A model generated the notes under the pieces. The model worked only from the letters and a program-made list of their open reading frames with translations. It searched no databases and was not told the DNA's origin. The translations under genes and the position numbers were made by a program. This document shows positions 18,775-27,586 of a stretch of 64,000 bases of DNA, piece by piece. The stretch is from Bacillota bacterium (GTDB lineage: Bacteria > Bacillota > Sulfobacillia > RBS10-35 > Bu92). The stretch lies in assembly GCA_014896375.1 (NCBI GenBank), contig JADBKN010000004.1:1-64000 (forward strand). Reading direction: 5' to 3'. Each line of letters starts with the position of its first letter. Positions within the stretch are counted from its first letter, which is position 1.

Positions 18775-20033
18775 GCGCCCTGGAGAGCAGCACGCTGCGC
18801 CGGCCGGAGCTGGCGGCCGAGGGCCGCCGCAAGATCGCCTGGGCCGAGGCGCATATGCCGGTCCTCGGCCGCATCCGGGAGCAGTTCCGCGCGGAGCGCC
18901 CCCTCGCCGGGGAGACGGTCGCCATCTGCCTGCACCTTGAGGCCAAGACGGCCAATCTGGCGCTCGCGGTACAGGACGCCGGTGCGAGGGTCGTCATCAC
19001 CGGCTCCAACCCGCTCTCGACACAAGACGACGTCGCCGCCGGGCTCGCCTCCCTAGGGGTCGAAGTCCACAGCTGGCACGGCTGCACACCTGAGGAGTAC
19101 CGCGGCTTCCTCGACCGCGTGCTCGACGCCGGGCCCACGCTGCTCATCGACGACGGCGGCGACCTGGTCGCGCGCCTGCACACGGAGCGGCGCGACCGCC
19201 TGGGCGGCGTGCGCGGCGGCTGCGAGGAGACGACGACCGGCATTCTCCGCCTGCGCGCGATGGACCGCGAGGGGCGGCTGCGTTTTCCCATGGTGGGCGT
19301 GAACGACGCGCGCATGAAGTACCTCATGGACAACCAGCACGGTACGGGGCAGTCCGTGTGGGACGGCATCATGCGCACGACGAACCTTCTCGTGGCGGGG
19401 AAGACGGTCGTCGTCGTGGGCTACGGCTGGTGCGGCCGCGGCGTGGCGCGGCGCGCCCAGGGGCTGGGGGCGCGCGTGGTGGCCGTCGAGGTCGACCCGT
19501 TCGCCGCCAATGTGGCACTGCTGGACGGCTGCCAGGTGATGTCCGGCGAGGAGGCGGCGGCCGTCGGCGACATCTTCATCACCACCACGGGCAACCGCGC
19601 CGTCCTCACGCGCCGCCACTTCGAGCGCATGAAGGACGGGGCCGTGCTCGCCAACGCCGGCCACTTTGACGTCGAGATCGACCTGCCGGCCCTGGCCGAA
19701 CTGGCCGTGGAGACGTACGAGGCACGCGCGCACGTGCGCGCCTACCGCCTGGCGGACGGCCGCCGTCTCTACCTCCTCGCGGAGGGGCGGCTCGTGAACC
19801 TCGCCGCGGCCGACGGACACCCGGCGGAGATCATGGATCTCACGTTCGCCCTGCAGGCGCTGGCCCTGCGCTGGGTCCGTGAGGAGGCGGAGCGCCTGGG
19901 GCCGCACCTCGTGGACGTGCCCAGAGAGATCGACGAACAGGTGGCTCGCCTGCGCCTCGCCGCCTTGGGCGCGGGCCTCGACGAGCTCACCCCGGCGCAG
20001 CGCGCCTACCTGAGCTCTTGGAGTCACGAATGA
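18771..20033 (+). CDS. ahcY: Adenosylhomocysteinase-type hydrolase (short, archaeal-like form)
   Basis: A 420-residue NAD-dependent SAH hydrolase family member. It has IAWAEAHMPVLGRI, CLHLEAKTANLALAV, a Lys/Asp active region around GVNDARMKYLMDNQHGTG, and the NAD loop VVVVGYGWCGRGVARRA, where the bacterial/eukaryotic form reads GYGDVGKG. It lacks the ~40-residue insert and the KPDHYRY-type tail. In Methanocaldococcus a similar short form hydrolyses S-inosylhomocysteine. Next to an SAH deaminase, the same may hold here (inference). The start overlaps mtnP and the stop overlaps mtaD (ATGA). Confidence 0.9.
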   Translation: MSALESSTLRRPELAAEGRRKIAWAEAHMPVLGRIREQFRAERPLAGETVAICLHLEAKTANLALAVQDAGARVVITGSNPLSTQDDVAAGLASLGVEVHSWHGCTPEEYRGFLDRVLDAGPTLLIDDGGDLVARLHTERRDRLGGVRGGCEETTTGILRLRAMDREGRLRFPMVGVNDARMKYLMDNQHGTGQSVWDGIMRTTNLLVAGKTVVVVGYGWCGRGVARRAQGLGARVVAVEVDPFAANVALLDGCQVMSGEEAAAVGDIFITTTGNRAVLTRRHFERMKDGAVLANAGHFDVEIDLPALAELAVETYEARAHVRAYRLADGRRLYLLAEGRLVNLAAADGHPAEIMDLTFALQALALRWVREEAERLGPHLVDVPREIDEQVARLRLAALGAGLDELTPAQRAYLSSWSHE

Positions 20034-21337
20034 GCACGCCGCAGCCGATCGTCTTCGAGAACGTGGAGGTCGTGACCGTCACCGCGCGCGGCGTGCTGCG
20101 CGGCGGCACGGTGGTGGTGGAAGGCGGCCGCATCACGCGCGTGGCGGCGGCCGGGGAGCCGGTCGAGCGTCCGGCCGGGGCGCGCGTGGTGCGTGGGCCG
20201 GACCGCGCCCTGTGCCCGGGGCATGTCAACCTGCACAACCACGCCGCCATGACGCTCTTCCGCGGCTGGGCCGACGACATGAACCTCATGCCGTGGCTCG
20301 AGACGAAGATCTGGCCGGCGGAGGCGCGCCTCACGGGCGAGGACGTCTACTGGGGCACGCTCCTCTGCCTCGCGGAGATGCTGCGCGCCGGCACGACCAC
20401 CTTCGCCGACATGTACTTCTTCGAGGACGAGGTGGCGCGCGCCGTGGCGGAGAGCGGCATGCGCGCCGTGCTCTCCGTGGGGCTGCTCGATGCCGACGGC
20501 GGCGGCGAGCGCCGCCTGCGGGAGGGCGTCGACTTCGTCCGGCGCTGGCACGGCGCGGCGGGCGGGCGCATCCGCGCCATGCTCGGTCCGCACGCGCCCT
20601 ACACGTGTTCTCTGGCGTATCTGAAGGAGATCGTCGCCGCCTCAAAGGAGCTCGATTGCGCGATCCACATCCACCTGCACGAGACGCGCGGCGAGGTCGA
20701 GCGCCACGCGGCGCTCCACGGCTGCTCGCCGATCCAGAGCCTCGCCGGCCTCGGCCTCTTTGAGCGGCCGGTGCTCGCGGCGCACTGCGTCCACGTCTCC
20801 GAGGAGGACATCGCCGTCCTCGCGCAGATGCGCGGCGGCGTGTCCCACAACCCGCTCTCCAACCTGAAGCTGGCCAGCGGCATCGCTCCCGTGGCGCGGC
20901 TTCTTGAGGCGGGCGTGCCTCTGGGGCTGGGCACGGACGGGCCGACCTCCACCAACCAGATGGGGCTCTGGGAGGAGATGCGCCTCTGCTCCTGGCTCGC
21001 CAAGGTCTCGACGGGCGACGGCGCCGCTGTGCCCGCCGCGCGTTCCCTGGAGCTCGGCACGCGCGGCGGCGCGGAGGTGCTCGGCTGGCCGGAGCTCGGC
21101 CGCATCGAGGAGGGCGCGGCGGCCGATCTCATCCTTGTCGACCTCTCCTCGCCACGCTTCGCGCCTCTCCATGATGTCGTCTCGGCGCTCGTCTACGGCA
21201 CCCAGGACGCGGACGTGGAGATGGTGCTCGTCGGGGGCGAGGTCGTCGTGGAGGGCGGCCGTTGCACGCGTCTCGACGAGGAGCGGATCCGGCACGAGGT
21301 GGCGCGGCGCGTGCCGCGGCTGGTGGCGGGGCTTTAG
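20030..21337 (+). CDS. mtaD: 5'-methylthioadenosine/S-adenosylhomocysteine deaminase
   Basis: A 435-residue amidohydrolase that deaminates MTA and SAH to the inosine forms. The zinc ligands can be followed: HxH in NLHNHAAMT, His in HIHLHETRGE, His in LAAHCVHVS and Asp in LGLGTDGPTSTNQM. The small beta-sandwich domain is split between N- and C-terminus (LCPGHVNLH; AAADLILVDLSSP). It is translationally coupled to ahcY by ATGA overlap, placing both SAH-consuming enzymes in one operon. Confidence 0.93.
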   Translation: MSTPQPIVFENVEVVTVTARGVLRGGTVVVEGGRITRVAAAGEPVERPAGARVVRGPDRALCPGHVNLHNHAAMTLFRGWADDMNLMPWLETKIWPAEARLTGEDVYWGTLLCLAEMLRAGTTTFADMYFFEDEVARAVAESGMRAVLSVGLLDADGGGERRLREGVDFVRRWHGAAGGRIRAMLGPHAPYTCSLAYLKEIVAASKELDCAIHIHLHETRGEVERHAALHGCSPIQSLAGLGLFERPVLAAHCVHVSEEDIAVLAQMRGGVSHNPLSNLKLASGIAPVARLLEAGVPLGLGTDGPTSTNQMGLWEEMRLCSWLAKVSTGDGAAVPAARSLELGTRGGAEVLGWPELGRIEEGAAADLILVDLSSPRFAPLHDVVSALVYGTQDADVEMVLVGGEVVVEGGRCTRLDEERIRHEVARRVPRLVAGL

Positions 21338-21349
21338 AGGGGGCCGCGC

Positions 21350-21970
21350 GTGTCGACGCTCTTTTACCTTGTGCGCCACGGGGAGACGGCCTCGAACCGC
21401 GAGGGACGGTACCAGGGACGCCTGGATGTGCCGCTGAACGAGGAGGGGCGGGAGCAGGCGCGCCGCCTGGCGACGCGGCTCGCCGGCGTGGCCTTCGACG
21501 CGGCCTACGCGAGCGACCTCTCCCGTGCGGTGGAGACGGCGCGCATCCTCCTTGAAGGGCGGGATGTGGAGCTGCGGCTCGACCCCCGCCTTCGGGAGAT
21601 GTCCTATGGCCGCTGGGAGGGGCTCACGGCAGAAGAGGTGCAAGAGCGTTTTCCTGAGGAGTGGGAGGCGTACCGCCGCGACGCCGTGGCGACGCGCATC
21701 GCCGGCGGTGAATCGCTGGAGGACGTGCGCCGGCGCGTGGCCGCGTTCGCCGAGGACGTGCTCGCCGACGCGCCTCGGCGTGTTTTGGTCGTCTCCCACG
21801 GCGCCGCGCTGAAGACGCTGCTCTTCGCGCTGGTGGGATTGGACCTCCGCCTCCGCGGGCGCTTCGTCCTCGACAACGCGAGCCTCACCATCCTGCGCGC
21901 CGGCGGGTCGTCGAAGCCGCGCGTCCTGCGCGTGAACGACGTGGAACACCTGGGCCGGCCCCTGCCGTGA
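21350..21970 (+). CDS. Histidine phosphatase family protein
   Basis: A 206-residue phosphohistidine phosphatase-type enzyme. The catalytic motif LVRHGETASNREGRYQG is at the N-terminus, with the second histidine in LVVSHGAALKTLLF and an acid residue in REMSYGRWEG. It matches the GpmB/alpha-ribazole phosphatase (CobC) branch of the phosphoglycerate mutase superfamily. No cobalamin genes are nearby, so the substrate is open. GTG 21350 follows AGAGGGGG. It lies in the same run as mtaD and dinG. Confidence 0.88.
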   Translation: MSTLFYLVRHGETASNREGRYQGRLDVPLNEEGREQARRLATRLAGVAFDAAYASDLSRAVETARILLEGRDVELRLDPRLREMSYGRWEGLTAEEVQERFPEEWEAYRRDAVATRIAGGESLEDVRRRVAAFAEDVLADAPRRVLVVSHGAALKTLLFALVGLDLRLRGRFVLDNASLTILRAGGSSKPRVLRVNDVEHLGRPLP

Positions 21971-21993
21971 AGGGCGGCCGCGGAGGAACGCCC

Positions 21994-24930
21994 GTGTTTG
22001 AGCGCATTCTGGCCGTGGACGTGGAGACGACCGGACTCGATCCGGCCGAGGACGAGATCCTGCAGGTCGGTGCGGTGCTTTGGGAGGAGGGGCGGGTCGC
22101 GGCGCGGCTCTCGCGCCTCTGCCGCCCGCGGCGGCCGGTGCCCCTGGCCGTCCTACGGCTCACCGGGCTCGCCGAGGAGGAACTGCGCCGCGCGCCTCCC
22201 GTGGAGGAGGCGCTCGCGGCGCTTGAGGACCTGCGCCGGGAGGCGGGCGGGGCGCTCCTCTGCGCGCACAACGCCCCCTTCGACCTCGCCTTCCTGCGGG
22301 CCGCCGCCGGCACGGCCACGAGCCTCGCCAGCGGGACGGCGGGCGGCCTCACCGGTCCGACCGTCGACACGCTGGAGTGGGCGCGGCTCCTCTGGCCCTC
22401 CGGCGGCCACGACCTCGCGGGGCTCGTCGAGCGGATCGGCGGGCCGGGCTTCGCCGCCCATGACGCATTGGCCGACGCCGAGGCCACCGCCTGGCTCTAC
22501 GGCTGCATGGTGCACCGCGCCGCGGCTGCGCCTCCGGGGTTGAAGGAGCTCTGGCGCCGCCTCCTCGCGCCCGTGGACCCGCTATTCCTGGAGTTTCTGG
22601 AGACGGCGCCGCAGCTGGCCGCGCGCTGCATGGACGCGGCCCGCGGGGCCGACGTGGCCTGGAGGCGCGCCGTGGCCCGCGGCGACCGGGAAGCCCCTCC
22701 GCAGGAGCCGGCGGGCGAAGGGGCGCGGCGAGACCCTTCCCTCCTGCCGGGCGGCCGCTGGCAGCGGCGCGCGGTGGTATCGGCCTTCGCCCGCGGCGGC
22801 GCCCTCTCGCGGGCGCTGCCGTCCTTTGAGTGGCGCGCCGGCCAGGCGGAGATGGCCGACCGCGTGGCGCGGGCGCTCGAGGGCGGCGGCGTGGCCGTGC
22901 TGGAGGCGGGCACGGGCACCGGCAAGAGCCTCGCCTACCTGCTCCCGGCGGCGGCATGGGCGGCGGCCCACGGAGAGCGCGTCGTCGTCTCCACGCACAC
23001 CCTGGCGCTGCAGGAGCAGCTTCTGCAGAAGGACCTGCCCGTCGTCCGCGCCGTCCTGCCCGCCGATTTCGCCGCGCAGGTCGTCAAGGGACAGTCCCAC
23101 TACCTCTGCCTGCGGCGCTGGGACGAGATCCTCGAGGGCGAGCTGGCGCTGGGGGAGGCGGAGCGGCGCTTTCTCGCGCGCGTCGCCGCCTGGCTCGAGA
23201 CGACGGCCGAAGGCGATCGCGCGGAGCTCCACCTGCGGGAGGCGGAAGAGGCCGGGTGGGCCGCGCTCTCCGTGGAGGAGCACGCCTGCGCGGGGCGCCG
23301 CTGCCCGCGCCACGACGACTGTTTCCTCATGGCTGCGCGCCGCCGCGCCGAGGCGGCGGACGTGCTCGTCGTCAACCACGCACTCCTGCTGGCGGATGTG
23401 CGCACCGGCGGCGGCGTGCTGCCGGCCTACACGCGCCTCGTGGTCGACGAGGCGCACCACCTCGAGGACCTGGCAGCAGAACACCTCGGGGAGGTCTTTG
23501 AGCGCGGCGCCTGGCTGCGACGGCTGGCCGAGGTGGGACGGCCGCGCGACCGCTCCACGCTCGCCGGGCGGCTGCGCGAGCGCTGGCGCGGGCGCGAGGC
23601 GGAGGCGGCGCTGCGCGCCGTCGAGGCGCAGGCGCAGGCGGCCGCCGCGGCGGTGGAGGCACTCTTCCAGGCGGCGGCGGCCGGCCTCGGCGCGCCGCCG
23701 GGGGCGGCGGCCGCCGCTGGGGCCGGGGCGGTCGAGGGCGCGCCCTCCGCCGGCGGCGCGCGCGAGTGGCGCCTGGACGGCGCGCCTCCTGGGGACGCGC
23801 GCGTGGCGCGCCTGCGAGAGGCGGCCGAGGAGGCGGCCGCCGCCTTCCTGCGCCTCGCGGGCGCGCTCGCCCCCGCCGCCGCCGCGTTCGACGGCGCCGC
23901 CGACGACCGTGGCGCCGCCATAGGCGCCGAGGCGCGCCGCACGGCGGAGCTCTTCCAGGAGGGCGCGGCCAGCTTGCAGCGCATCGTGCGCCCGCGGGAG
24001 GGCTGGGCCGCCTGGGTGGAGAGCGACGGCCGCCGCTGGGCGCTGCGCGCCGCTCCGGTGGACGCCGGCGCCCTCCTCCGGGAGGCGCTTTTCGCACGCG
24101 TGGCCTCCGCCGTGCTGACCTCCGCCACGCTGTCCGTCGCCGGGCGCCTGGAGCCGTTCACGCGGCGCGTCGGCCTCGACGCCCTCGGCGAGCGCGTGGA
24201 AGCGGCCACCGTGGCCTCGCCCTTCGCCTACCGGGAGCAGGCACTGGTGGCCGTCCCCACGGACCTGCCGCGCGTTCCTCAGAGGGAGGACGCCGCCTAC
24301 TGGGACCGCGTCGTGCCCTTTCTGGAACGGCTGCTCCTCGCGAGCGGCGGCCGCGCCCTCCTGCTCTTCACCAGCCACCGGGCCCTGCGCCAGGCGTACC
24401 AGCGCCTGCGCGCGCCCTTGGAGCGCGCCGGCATCCAGGCGCTGGCGCAGGGGCTGGACGGGAGCCGCTGGCGCCTCCTGGACGCGCTGCGCCGCGATCC
24501 GCGCACGGCAGTGTTCGGCGCCGCCAGCTTCTGGGAAGGCGTCGACGTCCCCGGGGAAAACCTGCAATTGGTTGTCGTGGCGCGGCTGCCGTTCCGCCCG
24601 CCCGGCCACCCGCTCGGCCAGGCGCGCGCCGAAGCGGTGGCCGCCCGTGGCGGCGACCCCTTCTCGGAACTGGCGTTGCCGGAGGCCGTCCTACGGTTCA
24701 AACAGGGATTCGGCCGGCTCATCCGCAGCCGTGACGACCGCGGCGCCGTCGTCGTGCTCGACGACCGCCTCCTGCGCACCGCATACGGCCGCGCCTTCCT
24801 GCGCTCGCTGCCGGGCGCCTCCGGCTTCGCCGGTTCCCAGGCGGACGTCGTGCGGGCCGTCTTGGACTGGCTCTCCGGGCGGCGCTCCGCGAGCGATTTC
24901 GCGCCGCTGGGAGAAGATGCCGACGAATGA
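21994..24930 (+). CDS. dinG: DinG-like helicase with N-terminal DEDDh exonuclease
   Basis: A 978-residue protein. Residues ~5-170 are a DnaQ-type 3'-5' exonuclease (AVDVETTGLDPAEDEI, AHNAPFDLAFL, AHDALADAEATAWL). The rest is an XPD/DinG superfamily-2 helicase with Walker A EAGTGTGKSLAY (about 305), DEAH VVDEAHHLEDL (about 485), FGAASFWEGVDVPGENL and QGFGRLIRSRDDRG. Cysteines in HYLCLRRW and HACAGRRCPRHDDCF could hold the 4Fe-4S cluster. GTG 21994 has GGAGGA upstream; the track start overlaps the previous stop without a site. The middle is unusually Ala/Gly-rich. Confidence 0.92.
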   Translation: MFERILAVDVETTGLDPAEDEILQVGAVLWEEGRVAARLSRLCRPRRPVPLAVLRLTGLAEEELRRAPPVEEALAALEDLRREAGGALLCAHNAPFDLAFLRAAAGTATSLASGTAGGLTGPTVDTLEWARLLWPSGGHDLAGLVERIGGPGFAAHDALADAEATAWLYGCMVHRAAAAPPGLKELWRRLLAPVDPLFLEFLETAPQLAARCMDAARGADVAWRRAVARGDREAPPQEPAGEGARRDPSLLPGGRWQRRAVVSAFARGGALSRALPSFEWRAGQAEMADRVARALEGGGVAVLEAGTGTGKSLAYLLPAAAWAAAHGERVVVSTHTLALQEQLLQKDLPVVRAVLPADFAAQVVKGQSHYLCLRRWDEILEGELALGEAERRFLARVAAWLETTAEGDRAELHLREAEEAGWAALSVEEHACAGRRCPRHDDCFLMAARRRAEAADVLVVNHALLLADVRTGGGVLPAYTRLVVDEAHHLEDLAAEHLGEVFERGAWLRRLAEVGRPRDRSTLAGRLRERWRGREAEAALRAVEAQAQAAAAAVEALFQAAAAGLGAPPGAAAAAGAGAVEGAPSAGGAREWRLDGAPPGDARVARLREAAEEAAAAFLRLAGALAPAAAAFDGAADDRGAAIGAEARRTAELFQEGAASLQRIVRPREGWAAWVESDGRRWALRAAPVDAGALLREALFARVASAVLTSATLSVAGRLEPFTRRVGLDALGERVEAATVASPFAYREQALVAVPTDLPRVPQREDAAYWDRVVPFLERLLLASGGRALLLFTSHRALRQAYQRLRAPLERAGIQALAQGLDGSRWRLLDALRRDPRTAVFGAASFWEGVDVPGENLQLVVVARLPFRPPGHPLGQARAEAVAARGGDPFSELALPEAVLRFKQGFGRLIRSRDDRGAVVVLDDRLLRTAYGRAFLRSLPGASGFAGSQADVVRAVLDWLSGRRSASDFAPLGEDADE

Positions 24931-24986
24931 CGCCGCGCCGCGCGGGCAACATAATCGTTGCCGGCCGGCACAAGGAGGTCGTCGAC

Positions 24987-25253
24987 GTGGTGGAAGATCG
25001 GGAGCGCCCGGTGGCCTCCGCGCCGAAGGATACCCCCGCGGAGCGCGAGGATCGCGCGCGGGAGCGTCTGAAGTACGAGGTCGCGGAGGAACTGGGCCTG
25101 CGCGACGACATCGAACGTCGCGGATGGGCCCACATGACGACGCGCGAGGCGGGCAAGGTGGGCGGCCACATGGTGCGCCGCATGATCCGCTTCGCGGAGC
25201 GCCGCATGGCGCGGGACGGCCACGTCCCGGGCGAGGCCGAGAAGCCCGAGTAA
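24987..25253 (+). CDS. Alpha/beta-type small acid-soluble spore protein
   Basis: An 88-residue protein whose second half is a clear alpha/beta SASP. LKYEVAEELGL contains the GPR protease cleavage-type E-V-A site, and TTREAGKVGGHMVRRMIRFA matches the DNA-binding 'GxVGGxMVxRMIxxAE' helix. SASPs coat spore DNA and protect it from UV and hydrolysis. GTG 24987 is chosen because AAGGAGG sits eight bases upstream; the track start (24927) merely overlaps the dinG stop. The N-terminus is longer and more charged than in Bacillus SASPs. Expression late in the forespore is expected but no sigma-G site was found. Confidence 0.88.
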   Translation: MVEDRERPVASAPKDTPAEREDRARERLKYEVAEELGLRDDIERRGWAHMTTREAGKVGGHMVRRMIRFAERRMARDGHVPGEAEKPE

Positions 25254-25280
25254 CCGGCTCGTTGGACGCCTTCACGCGCG

Positions 25281-25308
25281 GCGGCGGGTCCCGGAAGGGG
25301 CCCGCCGC
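25281..25308 (+). terminator. GC-rich terminator after the SASP gene
   Basis: GCGGCGGGTCCC and GGGGCCCGCCGC pair over 12 bases (one G-T) around the tetraloop GGAA, with TTT a few bases after. It ends the long plus-strand run that starts at ndk. Confidence 0.6.
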
Positions 25309-25399
25309 CGCCGCGTTTCGGCGCTGCCGCAGCCCCGCATACGCCGCGGCGCGGCGCATACCTCTGGGGTAGTAGACCCTCGACAAGGGGGACCCCGAC

Positions 25400-25795
25400 A
25401 TGCGTCGCGAAGCGGACATCAGCCGCTACCACACGGGCTTCCAGCCCGGCGCCGTGGCCGCGGGCGTCGCCTGCTCGTTTGTGCTGACGCTCCTCGCCTC
25501 GGCGCTCCTGGCGCTCGCCGTCTATTCGACGGGACTCAGCGATGCCACAGCGGAGACGGCGATCTTCTACACCAGCGTGCTCTGCCTGGCGGCCGGCGCG
25601 GCCTACGGCGCGCGGCGCGCCGAGGCGCTGGGCTGGCTGCACGGCGCCGCCATCGGACTCGTCTACGTGTCGCTCGCCGTCGCCGCCGGGCTCTTGGCCT
25701 TCCAGACGGATGTCTCGGCCTTCGACCTTCTCCGGCACCTCATGCTCGGGCTCGTCGCGGGCGTCGTCGGCGGCGTGCTGGGCGTCAATCTCTAG
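25400..25795 (+). CDS. TIGR04086 family membrane protein
   Basis: A 131-residue protein with four predicted membrane helices and a short charged N-terminus. Length and helix layout (glycine-rich TM1, GARRAEALGWLHGAAIGLVYV in the middle, GLVAGVVGGVLGVNL at the end) match the TIGR04086/YrzE family found in spore-forming Firmicutes. Function unknown. ATG 25400 follows ACAAGGGGGA. It stands alone between a terminator and the aldehyde dehydrogenase gene. Confidence 0.75.
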   Translation: MRREADISRYHTGFQPGAVAAGVACSFVLTLLASALLALAVYSTGLSDATAETAIFYTSVLCLAAGAAYGARRAEALGWLHGAAIGLVYVSLAVAAGLLAFQTDVSAFDLLRHLMLGLVAGVVGGVLGVNL

Positions 25796-25888
25796 CGCCG
25801 GCCGCGCGGCGCGTCCGGTAGAATACAGACGGTGGTGCGCATCGGCCAGAGACGGGCGGATGCGCACGCGGAGGAGGGGGACAAGGGT

Positions 25889-27373
25889 TTGAAGTCCTAC
25901 CGCAACTATATCAACGGCCGGTGGGTGGAGGCGAAGAGCGGGCGGCGCACACAGAGCATCAACCCCGCCAACGGCGAGGTGCTCGGTGAAGTCCCGCTCT
26001 CCGGCCCCGAAGACGTCGAGGAGGCCGTGGCCGCTGCGCGCGAGGCCTTCCGCAGCTGGCGCCTGGTGCCGGCGCCGAAGCGCGGCGAAATCCTCTACCG
26101 CGCGGCCGAGATCCTGCGCGAGCGCAAGGAAGAGCTGGCGCGCATGCTCACGCGGGAGATGGGCAAGGTCCTGCCGGAGGCGCGCGGCGACGTGCAGGAG
26201 GCCATCGACATCACGTACTACATGGCCGGCGAGGGGCGCCGGCAGTTCGGGCACACGGTGCCGGCGGAACTGCCGAACAAGTGGGCCATGAGCGTGCGGG
26301 AGCCGATCGGCGTGATCGCCGTGATCACGCCCTGGAACTTCCCGGTGGCCATCCCCAGCTGGAAGATGATGCCCTCGCTGGTGCTCGGCAACACGGTCGT
26401 CTTCAAGCCGGCGAGCGACACGCCCATCCTCGCCGCCATGCTCGTCGAGATCCTGGAGGAGGCCGGCCTGCCGCCGGGAGTCGTCAACCTCGTCTTCGGT
26501 TCGGGGGAGGAGGTCGGCGAGGCGCTCCTGCGCCACCCGGGCGTCGACATGGTCTCCTTCACGGGCTCCGTGGAGTCGGGCGTGCATGTGGCCACGATGT
26601 GTGCGCAGCACGGGCTCAAGCGCGTGAGCCTGGAACTCGGCGGCAAGAACGCGATCATCGTGCTGGAGGACGCGAACCTCGACCTCGCCCTTGAGGGCAT
26701 CCTTTGGAGCGCCTTCGGCACGACGGGCCAGCGTTGCACGGCCTGCAGCCGCGTGATCGTCCAGAGGAGCGTGGCGAAGAAGCTCGAGGAGATGATCGCG
26801 GAGCGCGCCGCGCGCCTTCGCCTGGGCGACGGCCTCCTGGAGACGACGGACGTCGGCCCGCTCATCCACCGCCGCGCCGTGGAGCGCGTCCACCGCTACG
26901 TGGAGATCGGCCGGCAGGAGGGCGCGCGCCTCGTGCTGGGCGGCGAGCCGGCGCAGGAGGGTGAGCTGGCGAAGGGCAGCTTCTACCGGCCGACCGTCTT
27001 CGCCGACGTGCGGCCCGACATGCGTATTGCGCGCGAGGAGATCTTCGGCCCGGTCCTCTCGCTGATCCCCGTCGACACGCTGGAGGAGGCGATCCAAGTC
27101 AACAACAGCGTGCAGTACGGCCTCTCCAGCGCCATCTACACGCAGGATGTGAACCGCGCCTTCACGGCCATCCGGGATCTGGCGACGGGCATCGTCTACG
27201 TCAACGCCGGCACCATCGGCGCCGAGATCCAGCTGCCCTTCGGCGGATACCGGAACACGGGCAACGGCCACCGGGAGGCGGGGCAGGCGGCGCTCGACGC
27301 GTACAGCGAGTGGAAGTCCATCTACGTCGATTACAGCGGGCGCCTGCAGCGCGCGCAGATCGACAACCAGTGA
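25889..27373 (+). CDS. Aldehyde dehydrogenase (NAD(P)-dependent)
   Basis: A 494-residue ALDH superfamily enzyme. It shows YINGRWVEAKSGRRTQSINPA at the N-terminus, NAD-site VITPWNFPVAIPSWK, general base LELGGKNAII and nucleophile GTTGQRCTACSR, with IFGPVLSLI and LPFGGYRNTGNGHREAG near the end. It falls near alpha-ketoglutaric or succinic semialdehyde dehydrogenases, but the substrate cannot be fixed. TTG 25889 follows GAGGAGGGGG by eight bases and gives the standard family N-terminus; the track's GTG adds 19 unlikely residues. Confidence 0.9.
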   Translation: MKSYRNYINGRWVEAKSGRRTQSINPANGEVLGEVPLSGPEDVEEAVAAAREAFRSWRLVPAPKRGEILYRAAEILRERKEELARMLTREMGKVLPEARGDVQEAIDITYYMAGEGRRQFGHTVPAELPNKWAMSVREPIGVIAVITPWNFPVAIPSWKMMPSLVLGNTVVFKPASDTPILAAMLVEILEEAGLPPGVVNLVFGSGEEVGEALLRHPGVDMVSFTGSVESGVHVATMCAQHGLKRVSLELGGKNAIIVLEDANLDLALEGILWSAFGTTGQRCTACSRVIVQRSVAKKLEEMIAERAARLRLGDGLLETTDVGPLIHRRAVERVHRYVEIGRQEGARLVLGGEPAQEGELAKGSFYRPTVFADVRPDMRIAREEIFGPVLSLIPVDTLEEAIQVNNSVQYGLSSAIYTQDVNRAFTAIRDLATGIVYVNAGTIGAEIQLPFGGYRNTGNGHREAGQAALDAYSEWKSIYVDYSGRLQRAQIDNQ

Positions 27374-27407
27374 CGTCCTCGCCGGCGTCCCCGAGACACC
27401 GGCGGCT

Positions 27408-27484
27408 CCGGCGCCGCCTGGTCCGGTGTGCGCCGCGCCCTTAGGGGCGCGACGCGCGGGGCAGGCGGCGCCGGCCGCTTCGGG
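27408..27484 (+). other. Nested hairpin, structured RNA or terminator
   Basis: CCGGCGCCGCCTG (27408-27420) pairs perfectly over 13 bases with 27472-27484. Inside sits a second perfect hairpin CGCGCCC-TTAG-GGGCGCG (27434-27451). It follows the aldehyde dehydrogenase by 35 bases. No T run follows, so this is more structured than a simple terminator. Confidence 0.5.
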
Positions 27485-27586
27485 GCGGCTGTCGAGCCGC
27501 GTCGCACGGCTGTCATGAGGCCGCTCTGAGCCCCGTAGTATACTGTTGCCACCAAAACGGGCATCGTCGCAGACGGAGACGGTCCG

